Shown here in pieces: positions 1-9,007 of a stretch of 64,000 nt of DNA. Position 1 is the stretch's first letter; each line of letters starts with the position of its first letter. The DNA comes from Thermobaculum terrenum ATCC BAA-798 (GTDB lineage: Bacteria > Chloroflexota > Chloroflexia > Thermobaculales > Thermobaculaceae). Made by a program: the position numbers and the translations under genes. The DNA lies in assembly GCF_000025005.1 (NCBI RefSeq), contig NC_013525.1, positions 1,514,501 through 1,578,500 on the forward strand, in the 5' to 3' direction. The notes under the pieces were generated by a model that was given only the letters and a program-made list of their open reading frames with translations, had not been told where the DNA came from and did not search any database.

Positions 1-720
1 GCTTAGCTCGTCATGAATAACCTTGAGCTGCTCACGTAGATAGTATTCCCTCTGGCTCTTATCTATCTGCTGTCGGACTCGCGCTCTTATACGTGACTCG
101 AGCTCTTCGATTTGAGAAGAACCCGTAAGCATGATAGCCAGGCGCTCCAACCTGTCCATAGGATGAAGAATACTCAGGAATTTCTGCCTTTCCTGCCAAT
201 CCGTAATAAGGATATTCCCCAAGTAGTCTGCCAACTCAGAAGCCGAGGAGAATGCTTCCAGCTCATTCCTGGCGTCGCTCGGAGATTTGCCCTTAGACTC
301 AACGTGCTGGGCATAGAGATCTACTACGTGATCTATCATTAATCTCTCTACAGAAGATGTGGTCTCAGGCTCCTCGACAGGCGAAACAAGAGCTCTATAT
401 CCTTTTTCGGACACTTCTACTCTGTGCAGGCTAACCCGCTTCAGGCCCACAACCACAACCTGCATCAATCCCTCTGGTAGCCTTTCCCAATGGCGCAATC
501 GCACTAAGGTGCCTATACGGTTGAGTCCCTCTGGAGAGGGATCGTCCTCATCGCCGTTTCTCTGAGCACTAGTAACGAGCAGGCAGTCTCTAGCTATAGC
601 CCACTCTGCGGCTTCAAGAGATTTTGGCCTCCCTATCGTGAGCTTACTTTCGGTCCCAGGTAAAATAACCGTTCTCTTGAGTGGCAGAAGCGGATAAACA
701 TCGGCAGACTGCGCATACAT
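1..720 (-). CDS. lon: Lon protease, N-terminal part (cut by window edge)
   Basis: The minus-strand frame opens with ATG at 720 and stays open to base 1, giving the first 240 residues. The start reads MYAQSADVYPLLPLKRTVIL, typical of the Lon substrate-recognition (LAN) domain, and it continues through the domain into the helical linker (REYYLREQLKVIHDEL near the edge). In the family, Lon is a hexameric cytosolic AAA+ protease that degrades damaged and regulatory proteins; the ATPase and Ser-Lys protease domains would lie beyond the window. It is the last gene on this strand here and is separated from moaC by an AT-rich gap. A separate stand-alone Lon-N-like domain gene lies at 23.1-23.7 kb. 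Confidence 0.93.
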   Translation of the reverse strand, partial: MYAQSADVYPLLPLKRTVILPGTESKLTIGRPKSLEAAEWAIARDCLLVTSAQRNGDEDDPSPEGLNRIGTLVRLRHWERLPEGLMQVVVVGLKRVSLHRVEVSEKGYRALVSPVEEPETTSSVERLMIDHVVDLYAQHVESKGKSPSDARNELEAFSSASELADYLGNILITDWQERQKFLSILHPMDRLERLAIMLTGSSQIEELESRIRARVRQQIDKSQREYYLREQLKVIHDELS

Positions 721-832
721 AAGTCAAACCCCTAACTCATAAACCATATAAAATTACGTCTTCTAGATAAGCTCGATACTAAGAGCTATAACTAAAAATC
801 AAGCAAAAATCAGCACTACAAGTTAGTAATAC

Positions 833-862
833 ATTATAAAAACCGATAATTCCGTGCGCCAA
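833..862 (-). promoter_or_regulatory. Possible lon promoter
   Basis: On the minus strand a TATAAT hexamer lies at 838-833, with TTGGCG at 862-857 and 18 bases between them. This would give a leader of about 100 bases before the lon ATG. The -35 match is only fair. Nearby, between moaC and this site, are small AT-rich inverted repeats (ATAGTTTA at 901-908 with TAAACTAT at 921-928) that might end moaC transcription, but they lack a GC-rich stem. Confidence 0.4.
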
Positions 863-963
863 TATATAACTAGTCCTAGCCAATAGCTTTCGCTTTATGT
901 ATAGTTTATCTAATCAAAGTTAAACTATCGTTATAGTCAAATGACTTTAGTATTACTATTCTG

Positions 964-1446
964 TCATTCGGTTTCGGCCTTGTAGTCCCCATGCACACCA
1001 CCCGTCTTTTTGAGGAGCCGGATATCCCCTATAACCATGCCTCGCTCGACCGCCTTGGACATATCGTAGATCGTTAAGGCCGCAACAGACGCCGCAGTTA
1101 GAGCCTCCATCTCAACTCCAGTTTGAGCTTCCGTTCTGACTGTGGATACTACTCGTATCGATGGAGGGTCTTCAATAAATTGCAGATCTAGGTCAACCGA
1201 GCTAAGAGAAATGTTATGACACAAAGGTATTAGCTCCCAAGTGCGTTTAGCAGCCATAATACCTGCTAACTTGGCCGCAGATATCACAGAACCCTTCGGT
1301 AAATTACCTTGCCTTATCTTTCGAAGAGTATCCAGACTCATGTACACCGTAGCTTCCGCCACGGCCTCTCTATGCGATGTAGGCTTGCTTCCCACATCAA
1401 CCATATGTACATCCCCTGAAGAATCTATGTGCGTGAGATCATCCAT
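964..1446 (-). CDS. moaC: Cyclic pyranopterin monophosphate synthase MoaC
   Basis: About 160 residues, the usual MoaC length. MoaC converts the MoaA product to cyclic pyranopterin monophosphate, the first step of molybdenum cofactor synthesis, in the cytosol. Family hallmarks are visible: MVDVGSKPTSHREAVAEA near the N-terminus, the LIPLCHNISLS block, TEAQTGVEMEALTAASVA, and the C-terminal KTGGVHGDY. I place the start at the ATG at 1446 because the GGGAG ribosome site sits 7 bases before it and directly against the alternative ATG at 1452. The start overlaps the end of the upstream M20 gene by 8 bases, so it is the last gene of a coupled operon. MoeA (right edge) and MocA-like genes (24 kb) are other cofactor genes in the window. 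Confidence 0.95.
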   Translation of the reverse strand: MDDLTHIDSSGDVHMVDVGSKPTSHREAVAEATVYMSLDTLRKIRQGNLPKGSVISAAKLAGIMAAKRTWELIPLCHNISLSSVDLDLQFIEDPPSIRVVSTVRTEAQTGVEMEALTAASVAALTIYDMSKAVERGMVIGDIRLLKKTGGVHGDYKAETE

Positions 1447-3040
1447 TAGCATTCTCCCATGCTGCGAGTACTACGTCATGTATAGCTTTGGGGAGAAATT
1501 CACAGCTATACGGTATATATAGCCTCTCGGTATACTTGTGAGCATCAAATCCGAGTACGCCCATATTGACTACATCCAGGTTAACCTTGCGCATGCTCTC
1601 AAAAGGAACATTGTATGATCCGCTTTCACGCTTATTGGACCAAATGGGCATGTTTTTGCTTAGCGAGTCTAAGGATGAGGATTCAACCTCCAGCTTCATG
1701 TAACTGGCATCGGATATGTATGGATAGTAATGCTGTATCTTAGTGCCCAAGTTAGCAGCCAACTCGGTAACAGCTCGCACAAGTGGGTTGTCTTCTCCCC
1801 CTTTTACGCTCGGATAATAAGGGGGAGAAAAGTAGACTACGGCAGCTGGACCAGACATTCCACTCATATTCCAAGCTGTTCTTACCAACTCCGCACACCT
1901 CATTCTTGAGTCTGTGCCGGATTCAAACAACCGTTGGTTTATTTCCCTTAAAGCTTGTGCCACTTTATCCTTCCCCAGTATAGAGACGGCAGCTTCTACC
2001 AGCTCATCGTAAGTAACGACCTTGGGAGTTACCCCAGGGATATTGATATCAATATCCCCTAAAGACTCTACAATGGCAGCATTCACCAAAGCAGCTATCT
2101 CATCTATTACGTTCTTAGGGGATTTTCTTAGAACCAGGTAGTTTATGTAGCAGAAACTTTCGAAGGGGATCCTTACATCATAGCTGTCCTTGAAGTCACA
2201 CATCTTCAGAGTAACAGGTGCGACCGACCTCACGTCGTTGTCGGTATCGGCCAAATCGGGATTCATACTTATCTTGGAAACAATTCTTGCCAGAAGCAAA
2301 TTAGCGTCAATGCCTTTGGAAGGTTCCCCCGCATGGGACTCAACACCACGCACGTAGATACTAGGGAGCAACTTACCTATAGTACCTACGTGCATGGTGG
2401 AATCCATCTCCTCGCGAGAGCTGGGTGTCGAATAATCAGTATTTATGGCACCTATTAGCCTAAGACCTTCCTTCTCTGCAAGGGTTGAGAGCCATTCTAC
2501 GGCCCCCATGATGCCTATGCTCTCAGCCTCCTCATCTGGTACGGACAAGAATATTATGCTACCTGGTAACTCTTTTCCCTGAAGCTTCTCCTTACAAAAC
2601 TCGGATAGGGCCCATAGATGAGCAGCAATACCTGCTTTCATATCGACCGTGCCGCGACCAAACAACCAATCAGATTCAGCCCTTAGATGCTCATAGACAA
2701 TGTCGTCTAATTGTTCCCTTCGAGATAACAAGCGTTCGCGTAGCGCACCAGGATCGCAGGCATAACTTCCAAGGTCTCCATAATCTGAAACGTCAACAGT
2801 ATCAAAATGAGATATCAAGACAACAGCATTGTTCGAACTTCCCCTCAGCAAGGCCCAAACAAAAGAACGTTCCCAAGGATCTCCAGCTATCTTTTGTATT
2901 CCGTGCTGAAGGAGGCCGAGTCCAATCTCATCGAGGAGCTCATCTATTAGAGCAGGTATGCTTCTTTCACCCTCTGTCCTCGTAAAGCTAGGATGCTTTA
3001 CAAGCCGCAATATGATGCTCAGAACATTCTCTATAGACAT
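1439..3040 (-). CDS. M20-family peptidase, RocB-like
   Basis: A zinc hydrolase of the M20 family, about 533 residues, most like RocB, an arginine-utilisation-associated protein of uncertain reaction. Metal-site motifs are visible: ISHFDTVDVSDYG (His-x-Asp), FGRGTVDMKAGIAAH (bridging Asp), and PDEEAESIG (catalytic Glu pair). ESHAGEPSKGIDA belongs to the dimerisation insert. I choose the ATG at 3040 because the AGGTGA ribosome site falls inside the longer TTG-started version (3061). It starts 10 bases after the heptose adenylyltransferase gene and overlaps moaC. No arginine pathway genes are adjacent, so the substrate is open; a broader amidohydrolase or peptidase role is possible. Confidence 0.85.
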   Translation of the reverse strand: MSIENVLSIILRLVKHPSFTRTEGERSIPALIDELLDEIGLGLLQHGIQKIAGDPWERSFVWALLRGSSNNAVVLISHFDTVDVSDYGDLGSYACDPGALRERLLSRREQLDDIVYEHLRAESDWLFGRGTVDMKAGIAAHLWALSEFCKEKLQGKELPGSIIFLSVPDEEAESIGIMGAVEWLSTLAEKEGLRLIGAINTDYSTPSSREEMDSTMHVGTIGKLLPSIYVRGVESHAGEPSKGIDANLLLARIVSKISMNPDLADTDNDVRSVAPVTLKMCDFKDSYDVRIPFESFCYINYLVLRKSPKNVIDEIAALVNAAIVESLGDIDINIPGVTPKVVTYDELVEAAVSILGKDKVAQALREINQRLFESGTDSRMRCAELVRTAWNMSGMSGPAAVVYFSPPYYPSVKGGEDNPLVRAVTELAANLGTKIQHYYPYISDASYMKLEVESSSLDSLSKNMPIWSNKRESGSYNVPFESMRKVNLDVVNMGVLGFDAHKYTERLYIPYSCEFLPKAIHDVVLAAWENANG

Positions 3041-3050
3041 ACTAGAAATT

Positions 3051-3539
3051 TCACCTCTCAAGCAATTCTCTAATGGTTCCCAGAATGCGGGTAGTCGAAA
3101 AACCTTCCTGGTAGGGCAGTATAACTACCTTACCACCATACTCCCTAACTATCGCAGACTCTGGTAGGCTATTGACATCCGGGGTATAATCCCCGCCTTT
3201 GAAATAGATATCGGGCCTAATAGCTTCTACGATCCTTTCAGCTGTTCTGTCCGAGAATATGGTTACATAGTCTACACAGCGCAAAGCAGACAAAACCTCA
3301 GCACGAAAGATATCTGGGATGACAGGCCTTTGCGGTCCCTTTAGAGCACGGACTGATTCATCACTATTGACGCCCACTATTAGTACATCTACCATGGACT
3401 TAGCTGCACATAGATAGCGGACATGACCCACATGCAAAATATCGAAGCACCCATTAGTAAAGCCTATACTCTTTCCCTGCTTCCTAACGGCGTCCACTAA
3501 TCTAACGATATCTTGTTGGCTTAGTACTCTTTGCTCCAA
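3051..3539 (-). CDS. rfaE2: Heptose-1-phosphate adenylyltransferase (RfaE2/HldE C-domain type)
   Basis: A 162-residue nucleotidyltransferase that, in the family, adenylates D-glycero-beta-D-manno-heptose 1-phosphate to ADP-heptose. The fold signature GFTNGCFDILHVGHVRYL contains the HxGH nucleotide-binding motif; FSTTRI near the C-terminus matches the ISSTxxR-type motif. The start is TTG with a GGGGGG ribosome site 4 bases away. It lies 13 bases after the kinase gene, so the two HldE activities that are fused in Escherichia coli are separate here. The ADP-heptose presumably feeds a surface glycan; the glycosyltransferase gene two positions upstream fits. Confidence 0.92.
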   Translation of the reverse strand: MEQRVLSQQDIVRLVDAVRKQGKSIGFTNGCFDILHVGHVRYLCAAKSMVDVLIVGVNSDESVRALKGPQRPVIPDIFRAEVLSALRCVDYVTIFSDRTAERIVEAIRPDIYFKGGDYTPDVNSLPESAIVREYGGKVVILPYQEGFSTTRILGTIRELLER

Positions 3540-3552
3540 AATTCCCCCCTAA

Positions 3553-4554
3553 TTACCTCAGGCTTTGTAGTAGATCGTGCTGGGATACGCAGGCATTACC
3601 AAGTTTCTGCACAACCAGTGAAGCTGCTTTATTAGCCAGAAATGACGCTGTGGCAACATCGCCTCCGAGAGCCATCACCAAAGCTAGCACAGCTATAACT
3701 GTATCCCCGGCTCCAACCACATCCACAACGGTAACTTTTTCTCCCGGAACATGAACGTAGCCGGTATCCTGGGAATAAGCAGATATACCATTGGAATCAC
3801 GAGTTACGACGAGCCAATCACACTCTAGATATTTAGCTGCCTGTGGAAGCACGTACTCGAAATCGGCCTCGGTTTCTAATTTATGACCTAGCGATCTCTC
3901 TGCCTCGCGTCTGTTGCAGCGTATGCATTTATATCCCTTAAAACGGGAGAGCTCTCCCTGAGAGTCCACCAATATAGGGATATCGAGATATTGTGAAGCC
4001 TCCAAGCAAGACGCTATCACCTCAGGATTTACTACTCCAACCCTATAATCGGATACCAGTATGACATCTGCCTCCGAAGCTTTATTTTTTATATTCTTGT
4101 TCAGGTCAGATATCTGATGACTTCTCAAAGGTTCTCTATCTACTTTGTCTACCCTAGCTACCTGTTGTGGAAGGGACAGTAACCCTTCTGCCAATATTCT
4201 CGTCTTCTCAGTTGTTCTCCTATCCGGAGAGGAAACAAGATGAGATGAATCAACTCCGTGCTTATCCAACAACTCTCGGAGCTCGACTGCAGCTGAGTCG
4301 TCCCCAACCACCCCAATAAGCGACACCTGTGCGCCCAAAGAAGCTAAGTTCAGAGCAGGGTTAGATGCTGCACCAGGAAGGGCATACTCACGCCTCCACT
4401 CAAGGACTGGTACCGGGGCCTCTCTAGATAGCCTGGTTGGTTCACCAAATATGTACCTATCTAGGCATATATCGCCAACAACTAGCGCACTGACTCGGTG
4501 AAAAGATGCTATAAGATCTATTAGTTGCTGTCTATCTATGTTATTTAGCTTCAC
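3553..4554 (-). CDS. rfaE1: Heptose-7-phosphate kinase (RfaE1/HldE N-domain type)
   Basis: A 333-residue PfkB/ribokinase-family sugar kinase. It shows the N-terminal VVGDICLDRYIFGEPTRLSR and EAPVPVLEW segments characteristic of the HldE kinase domain, and the C-terminal VVDVVGAGDTVIAVLALV block holding the catalytic Asp of the GAGD motif. In the family it phosphorylates D-glycero-D-manno-heptose 7-phosphate at position 1 for ADP-heptose synthesis. The GTG start overlaps the stop of the zinc-finger membrane gene (GTGA), a sign of translational coupling, and the adenylyltransferase follows directly. Confidence 0.93.
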   Translation of the reverse strand: MKLNNIDRQQLIDLIASFHRVSALVVGDICLDRYIFGEPTRLSREAPVPVLEWRREYALPGAASNPALNLASLGAQVSLIGVVGDDSAAVELRELLDKHGVDSSHLVSSPDRRTTEKTRILAEGLLSLPQQVARVDKVDREPLRSHQISDLNKNIKNKASEADVILVSDYRVGVVNPEVIASCLEASQYLDIPILVDSQGELSRFKGYKCIRCNRREAERSLGHKLETEADFEYVLPQAAKYLECDWLVVTRDSNGISAYSQDTGYVHVPGEKVTVVDVVGAGDTVIAVLALVMALGGDVATASFLANKAASLVVQKLGNACVSQHDLLQSLR

Positions 4555-5045
4555 CTTTGACGTGCCACTGCTAAAAATAATGCAACTACCGCCATAATTA
4601 TTTGAAACAGGAAATCCATGTTGTTGCCTAGCGATATTCCTCTCAGTACCTCACCTACCAAACCTATAGCCACAGCTAACAAGACAGCGATAGCGGCAAC
4701 AGCCTGCATTTCAGGTCCGCGTTTTCTACCCGATACGAGACTAATTATCTCCCCTCCGACGAATCCAAGTACTAGGGCTATCCAAAAAGCGTAACGCGGG
4801 TACATCATCCATAGTGCTCCTAACACTATGGAAAGAGGCAGTACTGCCAGAAAGGACTTAGCGATCTGACCCATGGAAGGTGCATACACCCCGGATCTAG
4901 GGTTACTAGCACATTCCCTGCACCTTATACCTACTGGTGTATAGACCATGCATCTAAAACACACTGGCTTACCGCAGCGAGAGCATGTAAGACTAGTCAC
5001 CTGATCTGGATGTCTTGGACAACGAACTTCTTGCTCCACTATCAT
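4551..5045 (-). CDS. Zinc-finger membrane protein with rhomboid-type N-terminus
   Basis: About 164 residues. The N-terminus carries a B-box-like zinc finger (CPRHPDQVTSLTCSRCGKP followed by CFRC and CREC), as found in front of many bacterial rhomboid proteases. It is followed by four hydrophobic segments (around residues 60-78, 83-103, 113-134 and 142-160). I see no rhomboid GxSG or catalytic His, so it is not a protease by sequence. The start at 5045 gives an ATGA overlap with the upstream wecG stop and has an AAAGG ribosome site; a longer reading would overlap deeply. The function is unknown; the setting suggests a role in surface-glycan assembly. Confidence 0.8.
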   Translation of the reverse strand: MIVEQEVRCPRHPDQVTSLTCSRCGKPVCFRCMVYTPVGIRCRECASNPRSGVYAPSMGQIAKSFLAVLPLSIVLGALWMMYPRYAFWIALVLGFVGGEIISLVSGRKRGPEMQAVAAIAVLLAVAIGLVGEVLRGISLGNNMDFLFQIIMAVVALFLAVARQR

Positions 5046-5830
5046 CCTTTCTTTTTGATATTGCTTTTGAAAAGCAATAATTCTTTGAGAATTAGATAGA
5101 CAAATATCGGCAAAGCGATCTGACGTTTCCAACGCCAAGGCTGCCTCAGAAGCCTATAAAACCACTCTAACCCTAACTTACGTATTAGTCCTGGTGCTCT
5201 AGGCACCTTGCCCGATAGATAGTCAAAAGTCCCTCCAACTCCCATTGCGACTATAGATCCTAGATATGGAAGGTTCCTATGAATCCAAATCTCTTGATTT
5301 CGCATTCCAAAAGCGACAAACAACAACCTAGCTCCACTATTTTTTATCATTTGTCTTATGTGCTCATCTTCCTCAGGAATAGGACGCCCAGCGTAAGTGC
5401 CTGCAACTTGCAGTTCTGGGATCTCAGCTCTCAGGGCTCGGGCAGCTGCTTCGGCTACTCCTGGGGCAGCTCCCAAGAAGAATACGGGCCAACCTTTATT
5501 AGCAGCTAGAGTACATATATCTCTGATTATGTCTGCTCCTGGAGTGCGTGGAGACCTAATATGGTATAGCAGAAACAGCGCAATCTGGACACCCACACCA
5601 TCTACCACGGCAAGATCCGCGCTGTTTAGCACCTTAAGAAATTGAGGATCTTTCCGTGCAGACACTATAAACTCGGGGTTTACAGTTGCTATCCAACCAT
5701 TGTGACCACTTTCAAGAGTACTTGCTATAAAGCTGATGATTTGATCTATAGGAGCAGGGGTGACTCTAACCTTCAGGACTTCGAACTCCGATTGAAAGCC
5801 CAGGTTCGTGCCTTCTAAATATTTAGTCAA
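5042..5830 (-). CDS. WecG/TagA/CpsF-family glycosyltransferase
   Basis: A 262-residue protein of the WecG/TagA/CpsF family (GT26), which transfers N-acetylmannosamine-type sugars to lipid-linked intermediates in teichoic acid, enterobacterial common antigen or capsule synthesis. Family motifs are clear: WIATVNPEFIVSARKDP, ADLAVVDGVGVQIAL, FFLGAAPGVAEAAA, FVAFGMRNQEIWI and AMGVGGTFDYLSGKVPRAP. The C-terminus is basic and amphipathic, as expected for membrane association. It starts 21 bases after the response regulator stop and its own stop overlaps the next start, so it belongs to the 6-kb operon. The acceptor and donor sugars cannot be read from sequence. Confidence 0.92.
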   Translation of the reverse strand: MTKYLEGTNLGFQSEFEVLKVRVTPAPIDQIISFIASTLESGHNGWIATVNPEFIVSARKDPQFLKVLNSADLAVVDGVGVQIALFLLYHIRSPRTPGADIIRDICTLAANKGWPVFFLGAAPGVAEAAARALRAEIPELQVAGTYAGRPIPEEDEHIRQMIKNSGARLLFVAFGMRNQEIWIHRNLPYLGSIVAMGVGGTFDYLSGKVPRAPGLIRKLGLEWFYRLLRQPWRWKRQIALPIFVYLILKELLLFKSNIKKKG

Positions 5831-5851
5831 GCACTTTCTCCATAGAAGAAC

Positions 5852-6223
5852 TCAAGGTATGAGCGTATTTATAGCTAATTGTAAATCTTTTAGGTCAAAA
5901 GGCTTTTCAATGATCCAATCAGCTTTCGTAGCCCTGAAATCTCTCAGAGACTTACGCTTAGCGCTCAGGATGACGACAGGTATACTCATAGTATCTTCGT
6001 CAGACTTGAGTGACTCTAGAAGCTGAAGGCCATCAACGCGCGGTAATTCTATATCTAGAGTTATAAGGGCTGGACGCAGCCTCTTGATCATTACGAGCGC
6101 AGTTTCAGCCTCCTCTACAGGCAGAACTTTATAGCCTTCTCCCTCAAATATAAGTGTGAGGAAGTCTCGTACATCATCATTATCATCTATTACTACTATC
6201 GTCCGATTATCCCCTGAAGACAT
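5852..6223 (-). CDS. Single-domain response regulator (CheY-like receiver)
   Basis: About 123 residues comprising one receiver domain and no output domain. All acceptor-pocket residues are present: VVIDDNDDVRD (acidic pair), LITLDIELPRVDG (phospho-acceptor Asp), VILSAK (Ser/Thr), and IEKPFD (Lys). I favour the ATG at 6223; an in-frame ATG at 6289 would add 22 Cys-rich residues that do not look like receiver sequence. No kinase is adjacent. It precedes wecG by 21 bases and probably heads the glycan/heptose operon, suggesting phosphorelay input or a protein-interaction role. Confidence 0.88.
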   Translation of the reverse strand: MSSGDNRTIVVIDDNDDVRDFLTLIFEGEGYKVLPVEEAETALVMIKRLRPALITLDIELPRVDGLQLLESLKSDEDTMSIPVVILSAKRKSLRDFRATKADWIIEKPFDLKDLQLAINTLIP

Positions 6224-6292
6224 CGGAACTACATCCAATCTGCAAGCACATTTTACTCCAAAAAGGTAGCACATACATTCATTTTGCAAAAA

Positions 6293-6320
6293 GCATACCC
6301 TGGAATATGTATGCCCATAC
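6293..6320. repeat. Inverted repeats in the divergent gap before clpC
   Basis: GCATAC at 6293-6298 is mirrored by GTATGC at 6309-6314, and GTATG at 6309-6313 is mirrored again by CATAC at 6316-6320. The cluster lies between the divergent response-regulator operon and clpC, where a repressor site would be expected. It does not match the CtsR heptad repeat or CIRCE as I know them. Confidence 0.4.
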
Positions 6321-6407
6321 AGATGTTATGAGTAATGAAGCCGCTGATTCGGATACAGTTGTAAATTAGCGGCTCTACGACAAACTTTTTGGGTGAGGTA
6401 GAAGGAA

Positions 6408-8855
6408 TTGGCGCTGAATAGGTTTACTGATCAAGCTCACGATGCTTTTCAAAGAGCCCATGAAGCTATGTTGCGCATGGGTCATTCATACTTGGATGTA
6501 GAACACTTGCTGCTCGGACTGTTAGAGCAGCCAGATAGCACGGCCCAGATGATCCTGAAGCGTGTGGGTGTAGATATACCCAGACTCAAGGATCAGGTCG
6601 AACAGGTGCTACGTGGATCTCAACCAGTCACCCCAAATCGTGGCAACCAGCTGCAGGTGTACGTAACAGCTAGGGTAAGACAGCTGGGAGCATCTGCCGC
6701 TATGGAGGCGGACAGAAACGGGGATGAGTATGTGAGCACCGAGCACATCCTGCTAGCACTATGTAAGGATAACACCGGGCCCGCAAGTAGGCTGCTCTCG
6801 GCAAGTGGTGCTACACCTGAAGCGGTAGAGAGGGCTTTCCACGAGATCAGAGGTGAAGAGAAGATAACAGATCCTCATGCTAGTGTCCAGGGCCAGGCGC
6901 TTGAGAAGTTTGCAGTGGACCTGACTGCACTGGCTGAGAAGAACGAGCTTGATCCTCTGATCGGTAGGAAGACGGAGCTGCGCCGGGTAATGCAGATACT
7001 GTCTAGAAGGACCAAGAACAACCCGGTCCTTATAGGAGAGCCCGGAGTAGGTAAGACTGCAATCGTGGAAGGACTTGCTCAGGCTATAGTCAGGGATGAA
7101 GTACCTGAACCGCTGAGAGGCAAGAGGGTGCTATCACTTGATTTAGCCTCGATGCTAGCTGGATCTAAGTTTCGAGGAGAATTTGAGGAAAGACTGCGTG
7201 CCGTAGTAGATGAGATCAAGCAGTCTAAGGGTCAAATCATACTATTCATAGATGAGATACACACAATTGTTGGAGCCGGGGCTGCAGAAGGCGCAATGGA
7301 CGCAGCTAACATGCTGAAGCCTGCCCTTGCTAGAGGACAACTGCAGGCGATAGGAGCAACTACACTTGACGAATACAGAAAGCATATTGAGAAGGATGCA
7401 GCTCTGGAGAGGAGACTAGCTCCGGTGTTTGTTGAGGAGCCCTCCCCAGAAGAGACCCTGCAAGTCCTTTATGGAGTAAGGGACAGGTACGAGCAGCACC
7501 ACGGCCTGAAGATATCTGATGAGGCACTTGAGGCGGCTGTGAGGCTGTCGCACAGATACCTCAAGGAACGCAGACTGCCTGATAAGGCTATAGACCTAAT
7601 GGATGAGGCGGCCAGCAAGGTGCGCCTAGATAACTTCGATCTACCTGAGGAGCTTAAGTCTTACAAGCGAAAGATAGAAAGCTTGAACTCACAGATCGAA
7701 GCTGCAGTGGCTGAGCAGGATTACGAGCGCGCAGCTATGCTCAAGGCTGAGCTCATAAAGACACAAAACGAGTACGATAAGGAATACGAGAAGATCAAGT
7801 CAGAGCATCCAATAAGTGAGACGGTAACTGCCAAGGATATAGCTGAGGTTGTAGCGCAATGGACTGGAGTCCCAGTCAACCAAATGCTGGAGTCTGAGAC
7901 TGCTAAGCTGGCTCATATGGAGGAAGCTCTGCATAAGAGGGTCATTGGACAGGATCAAGCCATACAAGCCGTATCTGACGCTATTAGAAGGAGCAGAGCA
8001 GGTCTGTCTGATCCTAACAGGCCAATAGGTTCCTTCATATTCCTTGGGCCAACAGGTGTAGGTAAGACCGAGCTGGCTAGAGCATTAGCTGAGTTCCTGT
8101 TTGATGACAGGGAAGCCATGGTCCGAATAGATATGAGCGAGTATGGTGAGCGCCATACGGTATCCAGGTTGATAGGGTCTCCTCCTGGATATGTAGGTTA
8201 CGATGAAGGTGGGCAGCTAACTGAGGTTGTGCGACGCAGGCCATATCAGGTGATATTGTTTGACGAGATAGAGAAGGCCCATCCTGAGGTCTTCAATGTA
8301 ATGCTGCAGATACTCGATGATGGTAGGCTGACGGATGGCCATGGGAGAACAGTAGACTTTAGAAACACGGTCATCATTATGACTAGTAATGTAGGTACTG
8401 GGTGGATCGAGCAGTACCAGCCGCTAGGATTCACCAGAGCTGTGGACAGTCGAGGTGAGCAGAAGAAGCTTGAGGATGCTGTGACCAGGGCACTAAGGGA
8501 AACCTTCAGGCCCGAGTTTCTGAACAGAATAGACGAGATCATAGTATTCCATCCGCTCACCAGAGAGCAGATACTGCAAATAGTGGACATACAGCTAGGT
8601 GATCTTAAGAAGAGGCTCGAGGAGCGCAAGATAAACCTGGAGCTGACACAAGCAGCTAAGGAGTGGCTGGCTGATGAGGGATTTGATCCTACATTCGGTG
8701 CTCGACCATTGAAGAGGACGATCCAGAAGAACATAGAGAACGTGATCTCGAAGATGCTCATAAGTGGCGAGATCAAAGAGGGAGACACTGTAGTTGTCGA
8801 TAGAGATGGGGATAGTCTCACATTCTCATCTCTCCAGCCGGTCGTAACCCAGTAG
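6408..8855 (+). CDS. clpC: ATP-dependent Clp protease ATPase subunit ClpC
   Basis: An 815-residue HSP100 unfoldase that feeds proteins to ClpP. Domains in order: repeated Clp-N domain (about 1-145), first AAA+ domain with Walker A GEPGVGKT (210-217) and FIDEIH Walker B, a UVR-type middle segment (around [19 protein letters not shown]), a second AAA+ domain with GPTGVGKT (about 547-554) and [11 protein letters not shown], and the C-terminal D2-small domain. The short middle region and UVR motif favour ClpC over ClpB. The start is TTG with an AGAAGG ribosome site. It stands alone with its own terminator; clpP and clpX lie at 40-41.7 kb. Confidence 0.96.
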   Translation: MALNRFTDQAHDAFQRAHEAMLRMGHSYLDVEHLLLGLLEQPDSTAQMILKRVGVDIPRLKDQVEQVLRGSQPVTPNRGNQLQVYVTARVRQLGASAAMEADRNGDEYVSTEHILLALCKDNTGPASRLLSASGATPEAVERAFHEIRGEEKITDPHASVQGQALEKFAVDLTALAEKNELDPLIGRKTELRRVMQILSRRTKNNPVLIGEPGVGKTAIVEGLAQAIVRDEVPEPLRGKRVLSLDLASMLAGSKFRGEFEERLRAVVDEIKQSKGQIILFIDEIHTIVGAGAAEGAMDAANMLKPALARGQLQAIGATTLDEYRKHIEKDAALERRLAPVFVEEPSPEETLQVLYGVRDRYEQHHGLKISDEALEAAVRLSHRYLKERRLPDKAIDLMDEAASKVRLDNFDLPEELKSYKRKIESLNSQIEAAVAEQDYERAAMLKAELIKTQNEYDKEYEKIKSEHPISETVTAKDIAEVVAQWTGVPVNQMLESETAKLAHMEEALHKRVIGQDQAIQAVSDAIRRSRAGLSDPNRPIGSFIFLGPTGVGKTELARALAEFLFDDREAMVRIDMSEYGERHTVSRLIGSPPGYVGYDEGGQLTEVVRRRPYQVILFDEIEKAHPEVFNVMLQILDDGRLTDGHGRTVDFRNTVIIMTSNVGTGWIEQYQPLGFTRAVDSRGEQKKLEDAVTRALRETFRPEFLNRIDEIIVFHPLTREQILQIVDIQLGDLKKRLEERKINLELTQAAKEWLADEGFDPTFGARPLKRTIQKNIENVISKMLISGEIKEGDTVVVDRDGDSLTFSSLQPVVTQ

Positions 8856-8880
8856 CAAGCAAAAACTCATAAAAGTAAGG

Positions 8881-8917
8881 GTACTAGAGCCTGGGAGATA
8901 CCCCCAGGCTCTAGTAC
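8881..8917 (+). terminator. Rho-independent-type hairpin after clpC
   Basis: A perfect 15-bp stem (8881-8895 pairing with 8903-8917, GTACTAGAGCCTGGG and its complement) with a 7-base loop follows the clpC stop by 25 bases. The downstream run is short (TATTTA), so termination may be imperfect. Confidence 0.8.
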
Positions 8918-9007
8918 TATTTAGAAGCACATAAATCGTCACGGTTGGACCTAATATAGGCTAGTGAAGCAAGCTATAATCACAACGTAATCCGATTGGA
9001 GGCCAAA

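Noticed and set aside
8246-8821. 191-codon frame opposite clpC
   Set aside because: Antisense shadow of a well-conserved gene.
8996-9007. TTG start upstream in the ligase gene (same pattern before serA at 47524)
   Set aside because: The TTG is part of the TTGGAGG ribosome site of the next in-frame start codon.
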